This document shows, one piece after another, positions 32,118 through 41,077 of a stretch of 59,624 nt of DNA (position 1 is its first letter; the number at the start of each line of letters is the position of its first letter). The position numbers and the translations under genes are program-made. The notes beneath the pieces were generated by a model, which was given only the letters and a program-made list of their open reading frames with translations, was not told the DNA's origin and searched no databases. The stretch is from contig JAPLNA010000230.1 in NCBI GenBank assembly GCA_026693065.1, positions 1 to 59,624 on the forward strand. The letters are read 5' to 3'. Source of the stretch: Planctomycetota bacterium (GTDB lineage: Bacteria > Planctomycetota > Phycisphaerae > SM23-33).

Positions 32118-32549
32118 TCAGGGCGCTGCTTTTCGCGCCGGTCCGTCCGACCAGCCGATCGCCCACGTGATTAGCGCCACCACCATGCTGACGGCGCACC
32201 CCCCGCCGGCGAGGAAGAACCAACCGAACGCGCCGCCATCGTCGCCGCCGGGCCAGGATATCATCGCCACCAACCACGGGATCCCCAGCAGTCCGATCAG
32301 CAGCGAACTGATCCAGAGGCAGGCGCCGGCGTGCCTGTGCGTCGCCAGACCGGCCAAGGCCATCGCCGCCGCCACGCCCGCCTGGCAGATGACCCATAGC
32401 GTCTGTGGATAGAATCGCAGTGCGTTGCCCGTCGCCAGGTGGTGGGTCAGCCACACCATCGCAGCCCCGGTGGCCATGTTGACCAGCAACATCGCCTGCC
32501 TCTTCGGGCTGCCCTTCCACTCGCTACCGTTTTCTCGCACCGGTTCCAT
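32118..32549 (-). CDS. Small membrane protein, unknown function
   Basis: A 143-residue protein from ATG at 32549 with four predicted helices (about 22-42, 52-70, 78-98, 112-136). No family recognised. Longer in-frame starts exist: ATG 32555 and a TTG at 32567 that has AAGAAGG seven bases upstream and would add MAVYMS. Those extra codons resemble the beginning of a PIN toxin (see the antitoxin entry). It overlaps the 3' half of the antitoxin frame. Confidence 0.5.
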   Translation of the reverse strand: MEPVRENGSEWKGSPKRQAMLLVNMATGAAMVWLTHHLATGNALRFYPQTLWVICQAGVAAAMALAGLATHRHAGACLWISSLLIGLLGIPWLVAMISWPGGDDGGAFGWFFLAGGGCAVSMVVALITWAIGWSDGPARKAAP

Positions 32550-32803
32550 AGACATGTATACCGCCAATACCGGGCCTTCTTGCGGCGGGTAGTGACGACC
32601 CGCGATAGCAGAGGGCCCTTGATCTTGATAGAGGCCCGGAACCCAGTCAGATCGGGCAGGGACTTTCCTTGGGCGAGCGGCATTGGGGCGACCCGGACCA
32701 CCGGACGGCCTTGCCGGGTAATGATGGTCGGTTCGCCTCGCTCGGCGGCGGCTACGATGTTGCTCAGCAGGCGACGGGCCTCACACACGTCCACACGGTT
32801 CAT
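32447..32803 (-). CDS. Phd/YefM-type antitoxin, toxin apparently lost
   Basis: From ATG at 32803 with GGAG seven bases upstream, the first 75 residues have the Phd/YefM antitoxin pattern: VDVCEARRLLSNIVAAAERGEPTIIT with the RQGRPVVRV segment. In family members the C-terminus usually ends soon after a basic motif like SRVVTTRRKKARY; here the frame runs on for 43 residues of unlikely composition (Trp/Arg/Cys-rich) to 32447, overlapping the membrane-protein gene. No toxin gene follows. The TTG-started MAVYMS in the next frame looks like the first codons of a VapC-type PIN toxin, so a deletion may have removed the toxin. Confidence 0.65.
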   Translation of the reverse strand: MNRVDVCEARRLLSNIVAAAERGEPTIITRQGRPVVRVAPMPLAQGKSLPDLTGFRASIKIKGPLLSRVVTTRRKKARYWRYTCLWNRCEKTVASGRAARRGRRCCWSTWPPGLRWCG

Positions 32804-32896
32804 GGTAACGCTCCGGAATCTGCACGTTCATTCTACACAACGGCGTGCCACCCGCCAAGACTTGGAACGGCAATCCGGAGAGGACAGGCGACAGCA

Positions 32897-35368
32897 TCAC
32901 TTGCCGATCTGGATGCTCTGGATCAGGTCGATGGCTTCTTTGCGGAGGGCGGCGGTCGTGCCCGCCAACCAGCCGGTGTCGTCGACCGAGCCGGCGGTCT
33001 GGGAGACCTTCGCGCCGCTGACGGTGGTCAGGTAGCCCACCTGCAATCGTACGGCCCCGTGATCGAGCACGGCGAAGCCGGCCTGGTTGGTGCCGCTGAA
33101 CTGCCATCCGTTCGGGCCCGGGAGTTTGGAGGTGCGCAGCTCGGCGAGCGTGCCCTTCCAGCCGCTCAGGTCCAGCGGGGACGACTGCGGCATCAACTGC
33201 CCGTAGTTGTAAACGTAGCGGAACTGGCCCTTGCAGAGGTCCTCAGGGGTCTCCGGGCGGGAGGCGTCGGGGAAGTAGCGGAATTGCGCCCAGACTTTGC
33301 CCTCGGCGCCGGCGGCCCCGACGGTGTGGGCGAAGGACTGCGCCGCGAAATCATTGCCCGCGGGCGGGCGCCGGCCCTCCACCGTCTTGACGAACGTCAA
33401 CCCCGTCTCGCCGGCCGTCAGCTTCCAGCCGGCCCCCGGAGTGAAGCCCTTCACGAACAGCGGGCAGACCTTCAGCGTGATGGGTCGGTTGATCCGCTCG
33501 ACGATCTTGCCGCCCGCATCGAGCGCGATCGCTCCGATCACGGGCGTCCGTTCGGAGGCCCCGGGGCGGTACTTGTGCATGAAACTGGTGTTCGTGACGC
33601 CCTGGTAGGTCATGGGCTCGCCCGGGGCGGCGAAGTCGGCCTGGGCGGGCGTGGGCTTCAGGCGGATGGGAAACATCATGGCCATTCGCTTTTCGTCGAA
33701 CTTGGGCACGGCCTCCATCGAGGTCAGCCATTTCACCTTCGCCACGCGTCCGGCCAGACCCGCGGGAATCCGCAGCGAGTACTGCACGATCTCGCCCTCG
33801 GTCACGACGGCCGGGCCGGCGATTTCCAGCGCCGACGCCGGCGAGGCCGGGACGGCGGGGGTTACGTCGATGGCGTTGGATTTGACCAGCACCCCGCCCA
33901 GGTCGACGGCGACGGCGAACGCCGACGGGCCGACGTTCGGGCCCTTGGGGAACAGGTCCGGGGGGAGTTGGGCCTGGAACGCCCCGTCGGCCGCAACGTC
34001 CACATCGACGCTCGTGGCGCCCAGGCGGCCGTTCGCCAGGAAGGCCATGTGCACCCGCTTGATCGCGGGAAGGTTCTTGAGGGCCTTGATCGTGCCTGAC
34101 GCCAGGCCGCCCGAGACGTCCACGCCCTCCAGCGTGACGATCATCTCCGGCATGACCATCTCGATGAGCCTGGCCTCAGCGGCGACAGTGAGAGGGACGA
34201 GCCGACGGGCCTGGCTGTCGGCGCAGGCCGACGTCACTTGCAGCCCGGTGTACCGCATGACGGGGTGGCCGTCCTTGTCTTCGACGGGCACGCCGATCCA
34301 CTGCACCGGCTGGTCGACGTTGGGGGCGGGCCCGGGCTTGAGCCGGCCCACCTGCTTGGGCCGCGTCACCTGAGACCAGCACTCCCCCGCCAGCAGCACC
34401 TGGCCCATGTAGTCTTGGCGCACGAGGTATCCGCCCTGGTAGTCCTCGACGGCGGCCTTGGGCGAGGGGTACGCGGCGCACCCGTTGCGATTGCGGATCG
34501 CGATACCATCGGGGCTCACGCCGCTCATCGTGTCCTGCGAGATGAAGTTCTCGTTCGTGTACCTCGCGAGGATGTCAAAAAGCTCCTCGGGGGTGGTGGC
34601 CATTCCGATGGCCGCCAGGGTGACCGGGTCGACCAGGTTGTTGGCGTACTTGTGCACCGTGTCGTCGAGCACAAAGTTCTCGTACGGGTCGCTGCGCCAC
34701 TTGGCGAACACGTCCGACCAGCCCCCCGGCGTGCCGGGATGCGCGTCGTTGCGAACGTGGGCGGGCACGGTCATGTCGGCCAGCAGGTGAAGCGTCTCGC
34801 CCAGACACCGCCACGCGTCGGCTCCCCGCGTCCGCTGGGCGGTGGTCGAAAGCAGGCTCTTCATCGACACGTCGAACTGACGCAGGGAATATCGGGACTC
34901 CTTCTCCGGCCCGCCCGTGCCCAGCGCCCACTGCTTGGCCGTGATCAGCGGGTTGAACTCCTGCAACTTCGCCGTCGTGGCCCACTCGTCGGCCAGGTCG
35001 CTGATCCACGCCGACTGGTTGTTCATCGCCAGCGGATCGTAGAAATGCCGATATGCCATCTCCACGCCGGAGTAGTTGATGTCCGCGGTGAACCCGCCCT
35101 GGACGACCCACCCGAACGCCGTCTGCGCCCCGACGTCCTCGGGCAGAAGCGTCGTGTTGGTCGTCATGTACCGGAACGCCTTGCCCCCGGCGTCAGGGTA
35201 GAACTCATACATCCGAAAGGCGGCGAGGTTGTCGTCGGCCTTCGCCTTGGCGATGAACCGTTCCATCGCGACCGTGTTGAACGCCCGGTGGGCCTTCATG
35301 TTGTCGTACGCCGCCGCCTCGCTCGCCGAAACCAGCACGGCCACGAGCAGAAAGGTGGTGCGTTTCAT
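32897..35368 (-). CDS. Secreted phospholipase C/P1-nuclease-fold protein
   Basis: An 823-residue exported protein. Signal peptide MKRTTFLLVAVLVSASEAAA from ATG at 35368; the longer in-frame start is rejected as it precedes this signal. Residues about 20-300 look like the zinc-dependent phospholipase C/S1-P1 nuclease fold: GETLHLLADMTVPAHVRND has the His-x3-Asp-x3-Pro-x-His spacing of the metal site, with NMKAHRAFN at the mature start. The remaining 500 residues are beta-rich, probably several Ig-like modules (GVDVSGGLASG, VTEGEIVQYSLRIP). Whether it cleaves phospholipids or nucleic acid cannot be said. It follows a lipoprotein gene by 29 bases, so they are likely cotranscribed. Confidence 0.65.
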   Translation of the reverse strand: MKRTTFLLVAVLVSASEAAAYDNMKAHRAFNTVAMERFIAKAKADDNLAAFRMYEFYPDAGGKAFRYMTTNTTLLPEDVGAQTAFGWVVQGGFTADINYSGVEMAYRHFYDPLAMNNQSAWISDLADEWATTAKLQEFNPLITAKQWALGTGGPEKESRYSLRQFDVSMKSLLSTTAQRTRGADAWRCLGETLHLLADMTVPAHVRNDAHPGTPGGWSDVFAKWRSDPYENFVLDDTVHKYANNLVDPVTLAAIGMATTPEELFDILARYTNENFISQDTMSGVSPDGIAIRNRNGCAAYPSPKAAVEDYQGGYLVRQDYMGQVLLAGECWSQVTRPKQVGRLKPGPAPNVDQPVQWIGVPVEDKDGHPVMRYTGLQVTSACADSQARRLVPLTVAAEARLIEMVMPEMIVTLEGVDVSGGLASGTIKALKNLPAIKRVHMAFLANGRLGATSVDVDVAADGAFQAQLPPDLFPKGPNVGPSAFAVAVDLGGVLVKSNAIDVTPAVPASPASALEIAGPAVVTEGEIVQYSLRIPAGLAGRVAKVKWLTSMEAVPKFDEKRMAMMFPIRLKPTPAQADFAAPGEPMTYQGVTNTSFMHKYRPGASERTPVIGAIALDAGGKIVERINRPITLKVCPLFVKGFTPGAGWKLTAGETGLTFVKTVEGRRPPAGNDFAAQSFAHTVGAAGAEGKVWAQFRYFPDASRPETPEDLCKGQFRYVYNYGQLMPQSSPLDLSGWKGTLAELRTSKLPGPNGWQFSGTNQAGFAVLDHGAVRLQVGYLTTVSGAKVSQTAGSVDDTGWLAGTTAALRKEAIDLIQSIQIGK

Positions 35369-35397
35369 CGCGGATGTCCTCGTCATGTTCGTCGCCC

Positions 35398-35784
35398 TCA
35401 CAGCCCCATCAGCCGCCACTGTCCGTCCACCAGCTCGAACGTAAGGGCGAACGTCTTGCCGTCTTCGGTGACCTCATACTCGGCCAGCCGCCCGCGTTCC
35501 ATCCGCAGTTTCCGCGTGGCCAGCAGCTTGCCCACGCGAGGCATGGCGTCCTTGTTGGCCTGGAAGTTCCGCCGGTACTGCTCTTCCAGCCGCGGGTCCA
35601 TCAGCTTGGCCGCCGCGTCGGCGTCGCACGCGGCGAAGGCTTTTTCCAGCGAAGCCGCCGCCGGGTCGGACCGGGCCGGGGTGGGTTGCGTCGCACTCGG
35701 CGAAGGCGAGTCCTTCTTGTCCGGGCAACCGCCCATCGCCCCGATCATCGCCGCCGTCAGCAGGCACAGCAGTAGCGTTCTCAT
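35398..35784 (-). CDS. Small lipoprotein
   Basis: A 128-residue lipoprotein from ATG at 35784, which has AGGAGA six bases upstream. Signal and lipobox: LLLCLLTAAMIGAMGGC (Cys at about residue 19). After a Ser/Pro-rich spacer comes a domain of about 90 residues (SLEKAFAACDADAAAKLMDP ... TFALTFELVDGQWRLMGL) like the NTF2/DUF4878 type folds that often sit on bacterial lipoproteins. No catalytic function is claimed. First gene of a two-gene unit with the phospholipase C-like gene. Confidence 0.65.
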   Translation of the reverse strand: MRTLLLCLLTAAMIGAMGGCPDKKDSPSPSATQPTPARSDPAAASLEKAFAACDADAAAKLMDPRLEEQYRRNFQANKDAMPRVGKLLATRKLRMERGRLAEYEVTEDGKTFALTFELVDGQWRLMGL

Positions 35785-35943
35785 CCGTCGTCTCCTGGAC
35801 ATGGCAGTCCACTTCGGCCGCCGGGCCGGCGCCATTAATGTCGGCCAATTCCCGGGCCTCGCTTAGTTGCCCCACCCCGATTCTCGGAACGTTCGCGGCA
35901 GCCTATTGTGGCCGGCGCGGGCATCGATTGAAATACATGCACG

Positions 35944-36882
35944 ATGTTACCGACACCGGAGATTCTTCGAGGCAATCGGATCGGCGCGGCCGTGCTGGCG
36001 GCGCTGCTGGGCGGGCTTTGTCCGGGCGCGGCCCTTCTCCTCGAGGCCGACGGAGAGGTGTTGGCGGCCTTGGGGGCCCTGGGCGCGGGCCTGGGCGCGG
36101 GAGTGTATTGGCTGGTCACCCGACGCTGGCGGCGACGCGCCCACGTGCTCCGACGCCCCTTCCCCCCGCGGTGGCGGAAGATCCTCGAAGAGCAGGTCGC
36201 CTACTACGCCGCCCTCCGGGCCGACCTCCAGCAGCGATTCCGCGACATGGTCCTGGTCTTCCTGGCCGAGACGCCCATCCAGCCGGTCCACTGCGAGCTC
36301 GACGACGTCACTCGCGTCCTGATCGCCGCCTCGGCCGTCATCCCCGTGCTGAATCTGCCCGGGTGGGAGTACGGCGTGCTCCGCGAGATTCTGGTGTATC
36401 CCGACTACTTTGACTCGGCCGTCGGGCTCGAGGACGAGGGGTACGTCGACGAGGAAGGTTCGATGGGGATGGTGGGCGAGACGGGCACGGCCTTCAACGG
36501 GCTGATGATGCTCTCGGGGCCTGACGTGGTGTACGGTTTCGGTCCGCAGGACCCGCGGGACGAGGTCGAGAACGTGGGCATCCACGAGTTCGCCCACCTG
36601 ATCGACAAGGCCGACGGGTTCATCAGCGGCCTGCCGCCCGGGCTGACGCATGGCTCGCGGGCGAGGTGGATCGCCGAGGTGCGCAAGGAGCTCCGCCGGC
36701 CCAAGCGCCGCTCGGGCATTCCCGAGTACGCCTACACCGACGAGGAGGAGTTCTTCGCCGTCATGGTCGAGTGTTTCTTCACCCGCCCGGCGAAACTGGC
36801 CGCCCGCCACCCGGAGCTGTACACTCTCCTGACCCAGGCCCTGCGTCAGGACCCAAGGCAGGTGATGGGCGGGAAGCGGTGA
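35944..36882 (+). CDS. mtfA: MtfA-type zinc peptidase
   Basis: A 312-residue protein with two N-terminal hydrophobic segments (about 12-32 and 36-58) followed by the MtfA (Mlc titration factor) domain. GIHEFAHLIDK carries HExxH (His214, Glu215, His218), and EEFFAVMVECFFTRP supplies the downstream Glu expected as third ligand. MtfA of Escherichia coli binds the glucose repressor Mlc and has aminopeptidase activity; whether the Mlc link holds here is unknown. The N-terminal membrane segments are longer than in the enterobacterial protein. An ATG immediately after an upstream in-frame region without coding character fixes the start. Confidence 0.85.
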   Translation: MLPTPEILRGNRIGAAVLAALLGGLCPGAALLLEADGEVLAALGALGAGLGAGVYWLVTRRWRRRAHVLRRPFPPRWRKILEEQVAYYAALRADLQQRFRDMVLVFLAETPIQPVHCELDDVTRVLIAASAVIPVLNLPGWEYGVLREILVYPDYFDSAVGLEDEGYVDEEGSMGMVGETGTAFNGLMMLSGPDVVYGFGPQDPRDEVENVGIHEFAHLIDKADGFISGLPPGLTHGSRARWIAEVRKELRRPKRRSGIPEYAYTDEEEFFAVMVECFFTRPAKLAARHPELYTLLTQALRQDPRQVMGGKR

Positions 36883-36900
36883 AGAGAACGGGACAAAGGT

Positions 36901-37051
36901 CCACGGATTACGCGGATTGCACGGATTGAGAAGAAGAAACAAGCGGACGAGCCGTCCATGAATGGCACGAACGTCACGCATGGGAAACGAGAAATGGAGA
37001 ACCGCTTCTGCTTTCCCTCTTTTCAATCCGTGGAATCCGAGTAATCTGTGG
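36901..37051. repeat. Nonameric inverted-repeat element
   Basis: The left arm reads three 9-base units ending in GGATT (CCACGGATT, ACGCGGATT, GCACGGATT). The right arm (37022-37051) is its imperfect reverse complement with the same 9-base period. About 90 bases separate the arms. It fills the gap between mtfA and cysM. Confidence 0.75.
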
Positions 37052-37095
37052 ATGATGCGTTTCCCCCGCCATCCCGGCGGCATACGAGGTAATCG

Positions 37096-38004
37096 ATGAG
37101 CGTACTGACCGTGATTGGCAACACGCCGCTGGTGGAGCTGACGAGGATCAACCCGAACCCCCGCGTCCGGGTGCTGGCCAAACTCGAGGGCGACAACCCC
37201 GGCGGCTCCGTGAAGGATCGCCCGGCCCTGTACATGATCCGCCAGGCCGAGCGCGCCGGAACGCTCACCCGGGACAAGATCATCCTCGAGCCCACCTCGG
37301 GCAACACGGGAATCGCCCTGGCGATGATCGCCGCCGCGGGCGGATATCGCATCACGCTGACCTTGCCCGAGTGCGTCAGCGTCGAGCGCCGCCAGGTGTT
37401 GCAGGCCTACGGCGCGCGGGTCGTCCTCACCCCGGCCCGGGAGAGCACCGACGGGGCCATCCGGATGGCCCAGCGAATGCTCGCGGAAAGGCCCGAGATG
37501 TACTTCATGCCCGACCAGTTCACCAACCCCGCCAACGTGCAGGCGCACTACGAGACCACCGGCCCGGAGATCTGGCAGCAGAGCGGCGGCGAGGTGGACG
37601 TCTTCGTCACCGGGATGGGAACGACCGGCACGCTCATGGGCGTCTCGCGGTATCTCAAGGAACGTAAGCCCGCCGTGAAGGTCTTCGGCGTCGAGCCCGT
37701 CGCCGGCCACACCATCCAGGGCCTCAAGAACATGACCGAGTCCATCGTGCCCGGGATCTACGACCGATCGCGGCTGGACGGCGTGCTGGCGATGGCGGAC
37801 GAGCCGGCCTTCGAGATCACGCGGCGGCTGGCGGTCGAGGAGGGCATCTTCGCCGGGCTCTCCTCCGGCGCCGCCGTCGCCGGCGCCCTGCAACTGGCCG
37901 CCGACATGACCAGCGGCACCGTCGTCACGCTCATCCCCGACCGCGGCGACCGCTACCTCTCCACCGCCCTCTTCCGATCCATCTGCGCCAAGTGCCCGCC
38001 GTGA
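37096..38004 (+). CDS. cysM: Cysteine synthase, CysM type
   Basis: A 302-residue PLP enzyme making L-cysteine from O-acetylserine and sulfide or thiosulfate. The N-terminal VIGNTPLVEL, KLEGDNPGGSVKDRPAL (PLP-binding Lys40), LEPTSGNTGIALAMIAA (substrate loop) and the phosphate-binding GMGTTGTLMG are all present. The EGDNPGGSVKDR wording is that of the CysM branch rather than CysK. Ends with an unusual CAKCPP, two Cys near the C-terminus. GAGGT lies seven bases before the ATG. It stands between two repeat elements and is not obviously in an operon. Confidence 0.9.
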   Translation: MSVLTVIGNTPLVELTRINPNPRVRVLAKLEGDNPGGSVKDRPALYMIRQAERAGTLTRDKIILEPTSGNTGIALAMIAAAGGYRITLTLPECVSVERRQVLQAYGARVVLTPARESTDGAIRMAQRMLAERPEMYFMPDQFTNPANVQAHYETTGPEIWQQSGGEVDVFVTGMGTTGTLMGVSRYLKERKPAVKVFGVEPVAGHTIQGLKNMTESIVPGIYDRSRLDGVLAMADEPAFEITRRLAVEEGIFAGLSSGAAVAGALQLAADMTSGTVVTLIPDRGDRYLSTALFRSICAKCPP

Positions 38005-38011
38005 ACCGGCA

Positions 38012-38088
38012 GAGAAACGGGCTGTGCGTGCGTTCGTTTCTTCTGCCCGTTCTCGTTTCGTTCCGTGCAATCCGTGTAATCCGTGGAC
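38012..38088. repeat. Inverted repeat with nonamer-like right arm
   Basis: GAGAAACGGGC (38012-38022) is nearly complementary to GCCCGTTCTC (38045-38054). Just after follow units of the GGATT family on the other strand (GCAATCCGT, GTAATCCGT at about 38066-38084). It appears to be a shortened relative of the element at 36901-37051. Confidence 0.5.
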
Positions 38089-38132
38089 AGAACTTCTTCG
38101 CCATCCGCGCGGCGTGGCCGTCGAGCTTGGCG

Positions 38133-38138
38133 TATAAT
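38133..38138 (+). promoter_or_regulatory. Putative -10 box of the AOR operon
   Basis: A consensus TATAAT lies 11 bases before the ATG at 38150, leaving a leader of only about five bases. No -35 and no ribosome site are seen. Confidence 0.4.
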
Positions 38139-38149
38139 GCCGCTCTACC

Positions 38150-39860
38150 ATGAGTGCACCAATCACAGGCTGGACGGGCAAGCTCCTCCGCGTCGATCTC
38201 ACGACCGGGCGGCATGAGTTTGAAACCATCCCCGAATCGCTTCGCCACGAGTGCCTCGGCGGGCGCGGGCTGGCTGGGCATTACCTGCGCCCGGCCGTCA
38301 CGAAGCCCTGGGACGACCCCGATTCGCCCCTGCTGCTGTTCACCGGCCCGCTGACGGGCACGGCCTGCCCGACGTCCGGGCTGATGGTGCTCGCCGGACG
38401 CTCGCCCCTGACCGGCACGATCACCACCGCCGGCGTGGGCGGCTCGCTCGGCACGGAGATCCAGCACGCCGGGCTCGACGGCATCATTATCACGGGCCGG
38501 GCGCCCGGGCTTCGAGGTCTGGAGATCCACGACGGGGCCGTCCGGCTCGTCAACGCCGAGCCCCTGCGCGGCGCGGAGGTCGGGGCGGTCTTCCACGCCC
38601 TCGGCGACGCCCCCGGCGCGGCGATCGGCCCGGCGGGCGAGAACCGCTCCCTCCTGGCGGCCGTCCTGGTCGACCGCTACTACACCGCCGGGCGAGGCGG
38701 GCTCGGCGCCGCCTGGGGCGCCAAGGGCCTCAAGTTCATCAGCGTTCGCGGCACCGGGCGGGTCGCCGTCGCCGACGAACAGGCCCTGGCCGGGGCCAGC
38801 CAGGCCATCGGGCGCCTCATCGACGCCTCCCCCGCCCTCATGGGCGAACTGGGCATCGCCCACTTCGGCACGGGCGCTCTCTACGACCTGATCGGCTCGC
38901 GACGAATGATGCCCACCGCCAACTTCCGCCGCACCCACTTCCACAACGCCGCGGCCATGAACGCCTGGGCCTATCGCCAGGCGTATCACCCCACCTCCGC
39001 CGGCTGTCGCGGCTGCCAGGTGCTCTGCAAGCTCCGCCGGAACGACGGGCACATCCTGCCCGAGTTCGAGACGATGTCGCACTTCTCCGCCCTCATCGAG
39101 AACGACAGCCTCCCCGCCGTCGTCGAGGCCAACGACCGCTGCCGCGAGCTCGGGCTCGAACCGATCTCCGTCGCCGGCGCCATTGCCTGCCGGGCCGAGC
39201 TGCTGGGACAAACCACCACGCCCGAGCGAGCTGGCCGACGGGTCGTGGCGATACGCCGCCGCCCAAGGTCGGCCCGAGCTATCCATGTCCGTCAAGAAAC
39301 AAGAACTGCCCGCCTGCGACCCGCGCGGGGCCTACGGGCTGGCCCTGGGCTACGCCACCAGCACCGCCGGCGGCGACCACCTGCGGGCCTACCCCATCAC
39401 CCACGAGGTCCTGCGAAAGCCCGTCGCCACCGACCGCTTCACGTTCAGCGGCAAGGCCCGCATCATCAAGATCTCCGAAGACGCCAACGCCGCCGTCGAT
39501 TCCCTGACGGCCTGTCAGTTCATCTTCTTCGCCTGCTCGCTGGAGGAATACTCCCGCGCCTTCTCGGCCGTCACGGGCCAGGGGGCCTCCGCCCAGCAAC
39601 TCCTCAACGCCGGCGAGCGGATCTATTACAACGAGCGGATGATGAACGCCACTAACGGTTTTGCCGCTGCGGACGACGACCTGCCTGCCCGCTTCTTCAC
39701 CGAGCCCGGCTCCAGCGGCGATGGCATCGACGTCCACCCCATCGACCGGGCCGATTTTCTCCAGGCCCGCGCCAACTACTACAAAGTCCGGGGCCTGAAC
39801 GAAAACGGAATGCCCACTCGCGAGAAGGCCCGCCAACTGAATCTGCCATGGAACGATTGA
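38150..39860 (+). pseudogene. Tungsten aldehyde ferredoxin oxidoreductase, internally deleted
   Basis: Family of tungstopterin enzymes oxidising aldehydes to acids with ferredoxin. The N-terminal frame (38150 to about 39220) contains WTGKLLRVDLTTG, the cofactor-binding GGRGLAGHYL and three cluster Cys in CRGCQVLC (286, 289, 293). It ends after ACRAELLGQTT. The C-terminal frame resumes with SELADGSWRYAAAQGRPELS and ends at 39860; it holds the fourth cluster Cys (SLTACQFIFF) and the strongly conserved KKQELPACDPRGAYGLALGY. Compared with family members, roughly 20 residues between the halves are missing and the frame changes near 39222. The next gene starts 13 bases before its stop, so they form an operon. 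Confidence 0.8.
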
Positions 39861-41038
39861 TCCGCAAATACGCCGACAAGCTCGTCTCGCACGGCCTGGC
39901 GGCCCCGGGCGAGCCCCTGCTGGCCGGGCTGGACTCCGAGATTGTCTGGAACCGCCCGGACAAGCGGACGGCCCTGCTGGCGACGCTGTTCGACACCCTC
40001 AGCATCAACTCGCTGCTGTTCGCCCGCCCAGCCCAGCCCTACGCGGCCATCATCGACTACCTCGCCGCCCGCGCCGACGAGGCCATCTTTCCCATCGACT
40101 GCGAAAGCCGCACGTTCTTCCACGACCTTCCCGTGGCCCGGGAGTTTTCCGCCAAGACCATCGCCGCCGCCCTCCGCCGACGAAAGAGCGTCACCATCCC
40201 GGGCGAGGGCATCGTCACCTTCGGGGCGGTCAGCCCCGAGCAGGCCTTCGTCACCTTCAGCTCCGTGTGCTTTGCCTGTTACGTGAAATTCCACCTGGAC
40301 TACCTGCGAGACGCCCGCGCCGGCACACTCACGCCTGAGCAGCGGGCGGTCTTCGAGCTGGCCGCTGCCATGCCCAACCCCCTGCCGGAAACTCCCCCGG
40401 CCGTCCGGCGCGGGCCCTTCACCAGCGACTCAGCCGTGCTCGAAGCCATCTGGGAGGCCGGGCGGCTCACCGTCGAGTACCACATGGTCGATTCGTTCTT
40501 CGGCAACGTCTCCTGCCGCCGCGGGGACACCCTCTTCATCACGCAAACCGGCAGCAGCCTGGACGAACTTCCCGGCCGCATCGACGGCTGCCCGATGGAC
40601 GGCTCGAGCTGCGCCGGCCTGACGGCCTCCAGCGAGCTGAAAGCCCACCACGAGATCGCCCTCCGCAGCGGCTGCACCGCCGTGCTGCACGGGCACCCCA
40701 AGTTCAGCGTGATCCTCTCGATGGACTGCCCCAAGGCCCACTGCGATCGCGAGGGCGAGTGTCACATCAAGTGCCCCGAGATCCGCTCCGTCTGCGGCGT
40801 CCCGGTCGTCCCGGGCGAAGTGGGCGCGGGCCAGTTCGGCCTGGCCACCACCCTCCCCCCCGTCTTCGCCTCCGGCCACACCGCGGGCATCGTCTACGGC
40901 CACGGGCTCTTCACCACGGGTGCTGTGGATTTCTCTGATGCGTTTGCGACGATGCTCTCCGTGGAACGCAACTGCCGGGAAGAATACTTCCGTCGCGTGG
41001 CGCAGGCGGGGCTTGACCGGGGCGAAGCGGCGCGGTAA
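39848..41038 (+). CDS. Tandem class II aldolase/adducin-domain protein
   Basis: A 396-residue protein made of two class II aldolase-like halves. The C-terminal half (about 200-375) is conventional: SELKAHHEIALRSGCTAVLHGHPKFS contains the zinc-site His pair HGH, and GIVYGHGLFTTG supplies the later His. The N-terminal half looks like a decayed copy, with KSVTIPGEGIVTFGAVSPEQAF occupying the place of the usual LLRNHG segment but without its His. It has an extra Cys-rich patch (DCPKAHCDREGECHIKC). The enzyme class cleaves or modifies phosphosugars through an enediolate and can release an aldehyde. Start overlaps the AOR stop by 13 bases, so it may supply the aldehyde that AOR oxidises. Confidence 0.75.
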   Translation: MERLIRKYADKLVSHGLAAPGEPLLAGLDSEIVWNRPDKRTALLATLFDTLSINSLLFARPAQPYAAIIDYLAARADEAIFPIDCESRTFFHDLPVAREFSAKTIAAALRRRKSVTIPGEGIVTFGAVSPEQAFVTFSSVCFACYVKFHLDYLRDARAGTLTPEQRAVFELAAAMPNPLPETPPAVRRGPFTSDSAVLEAIWEAGRLTVEYHMVDSFFGNVSCRRGDTLFITQTGSSLDELPGRIDGCPMDGSSCAGLTASSELKAHHEIALRSGCTAVLHGHPKFSVILSMDCPKAHCDREGECHIKCPEIRSVCGVPVVPGEVGAGQFGLATTLPPVFASGHTAGIVYGHGLFTTGAVDFSDAFATMLSVERNCREEYFRRVAQAGLDRGEAAR

Positions 41039-41077
41039 AGTGAATCGCAGTGGCCGACTTTCGGCGAGGAACAGACC

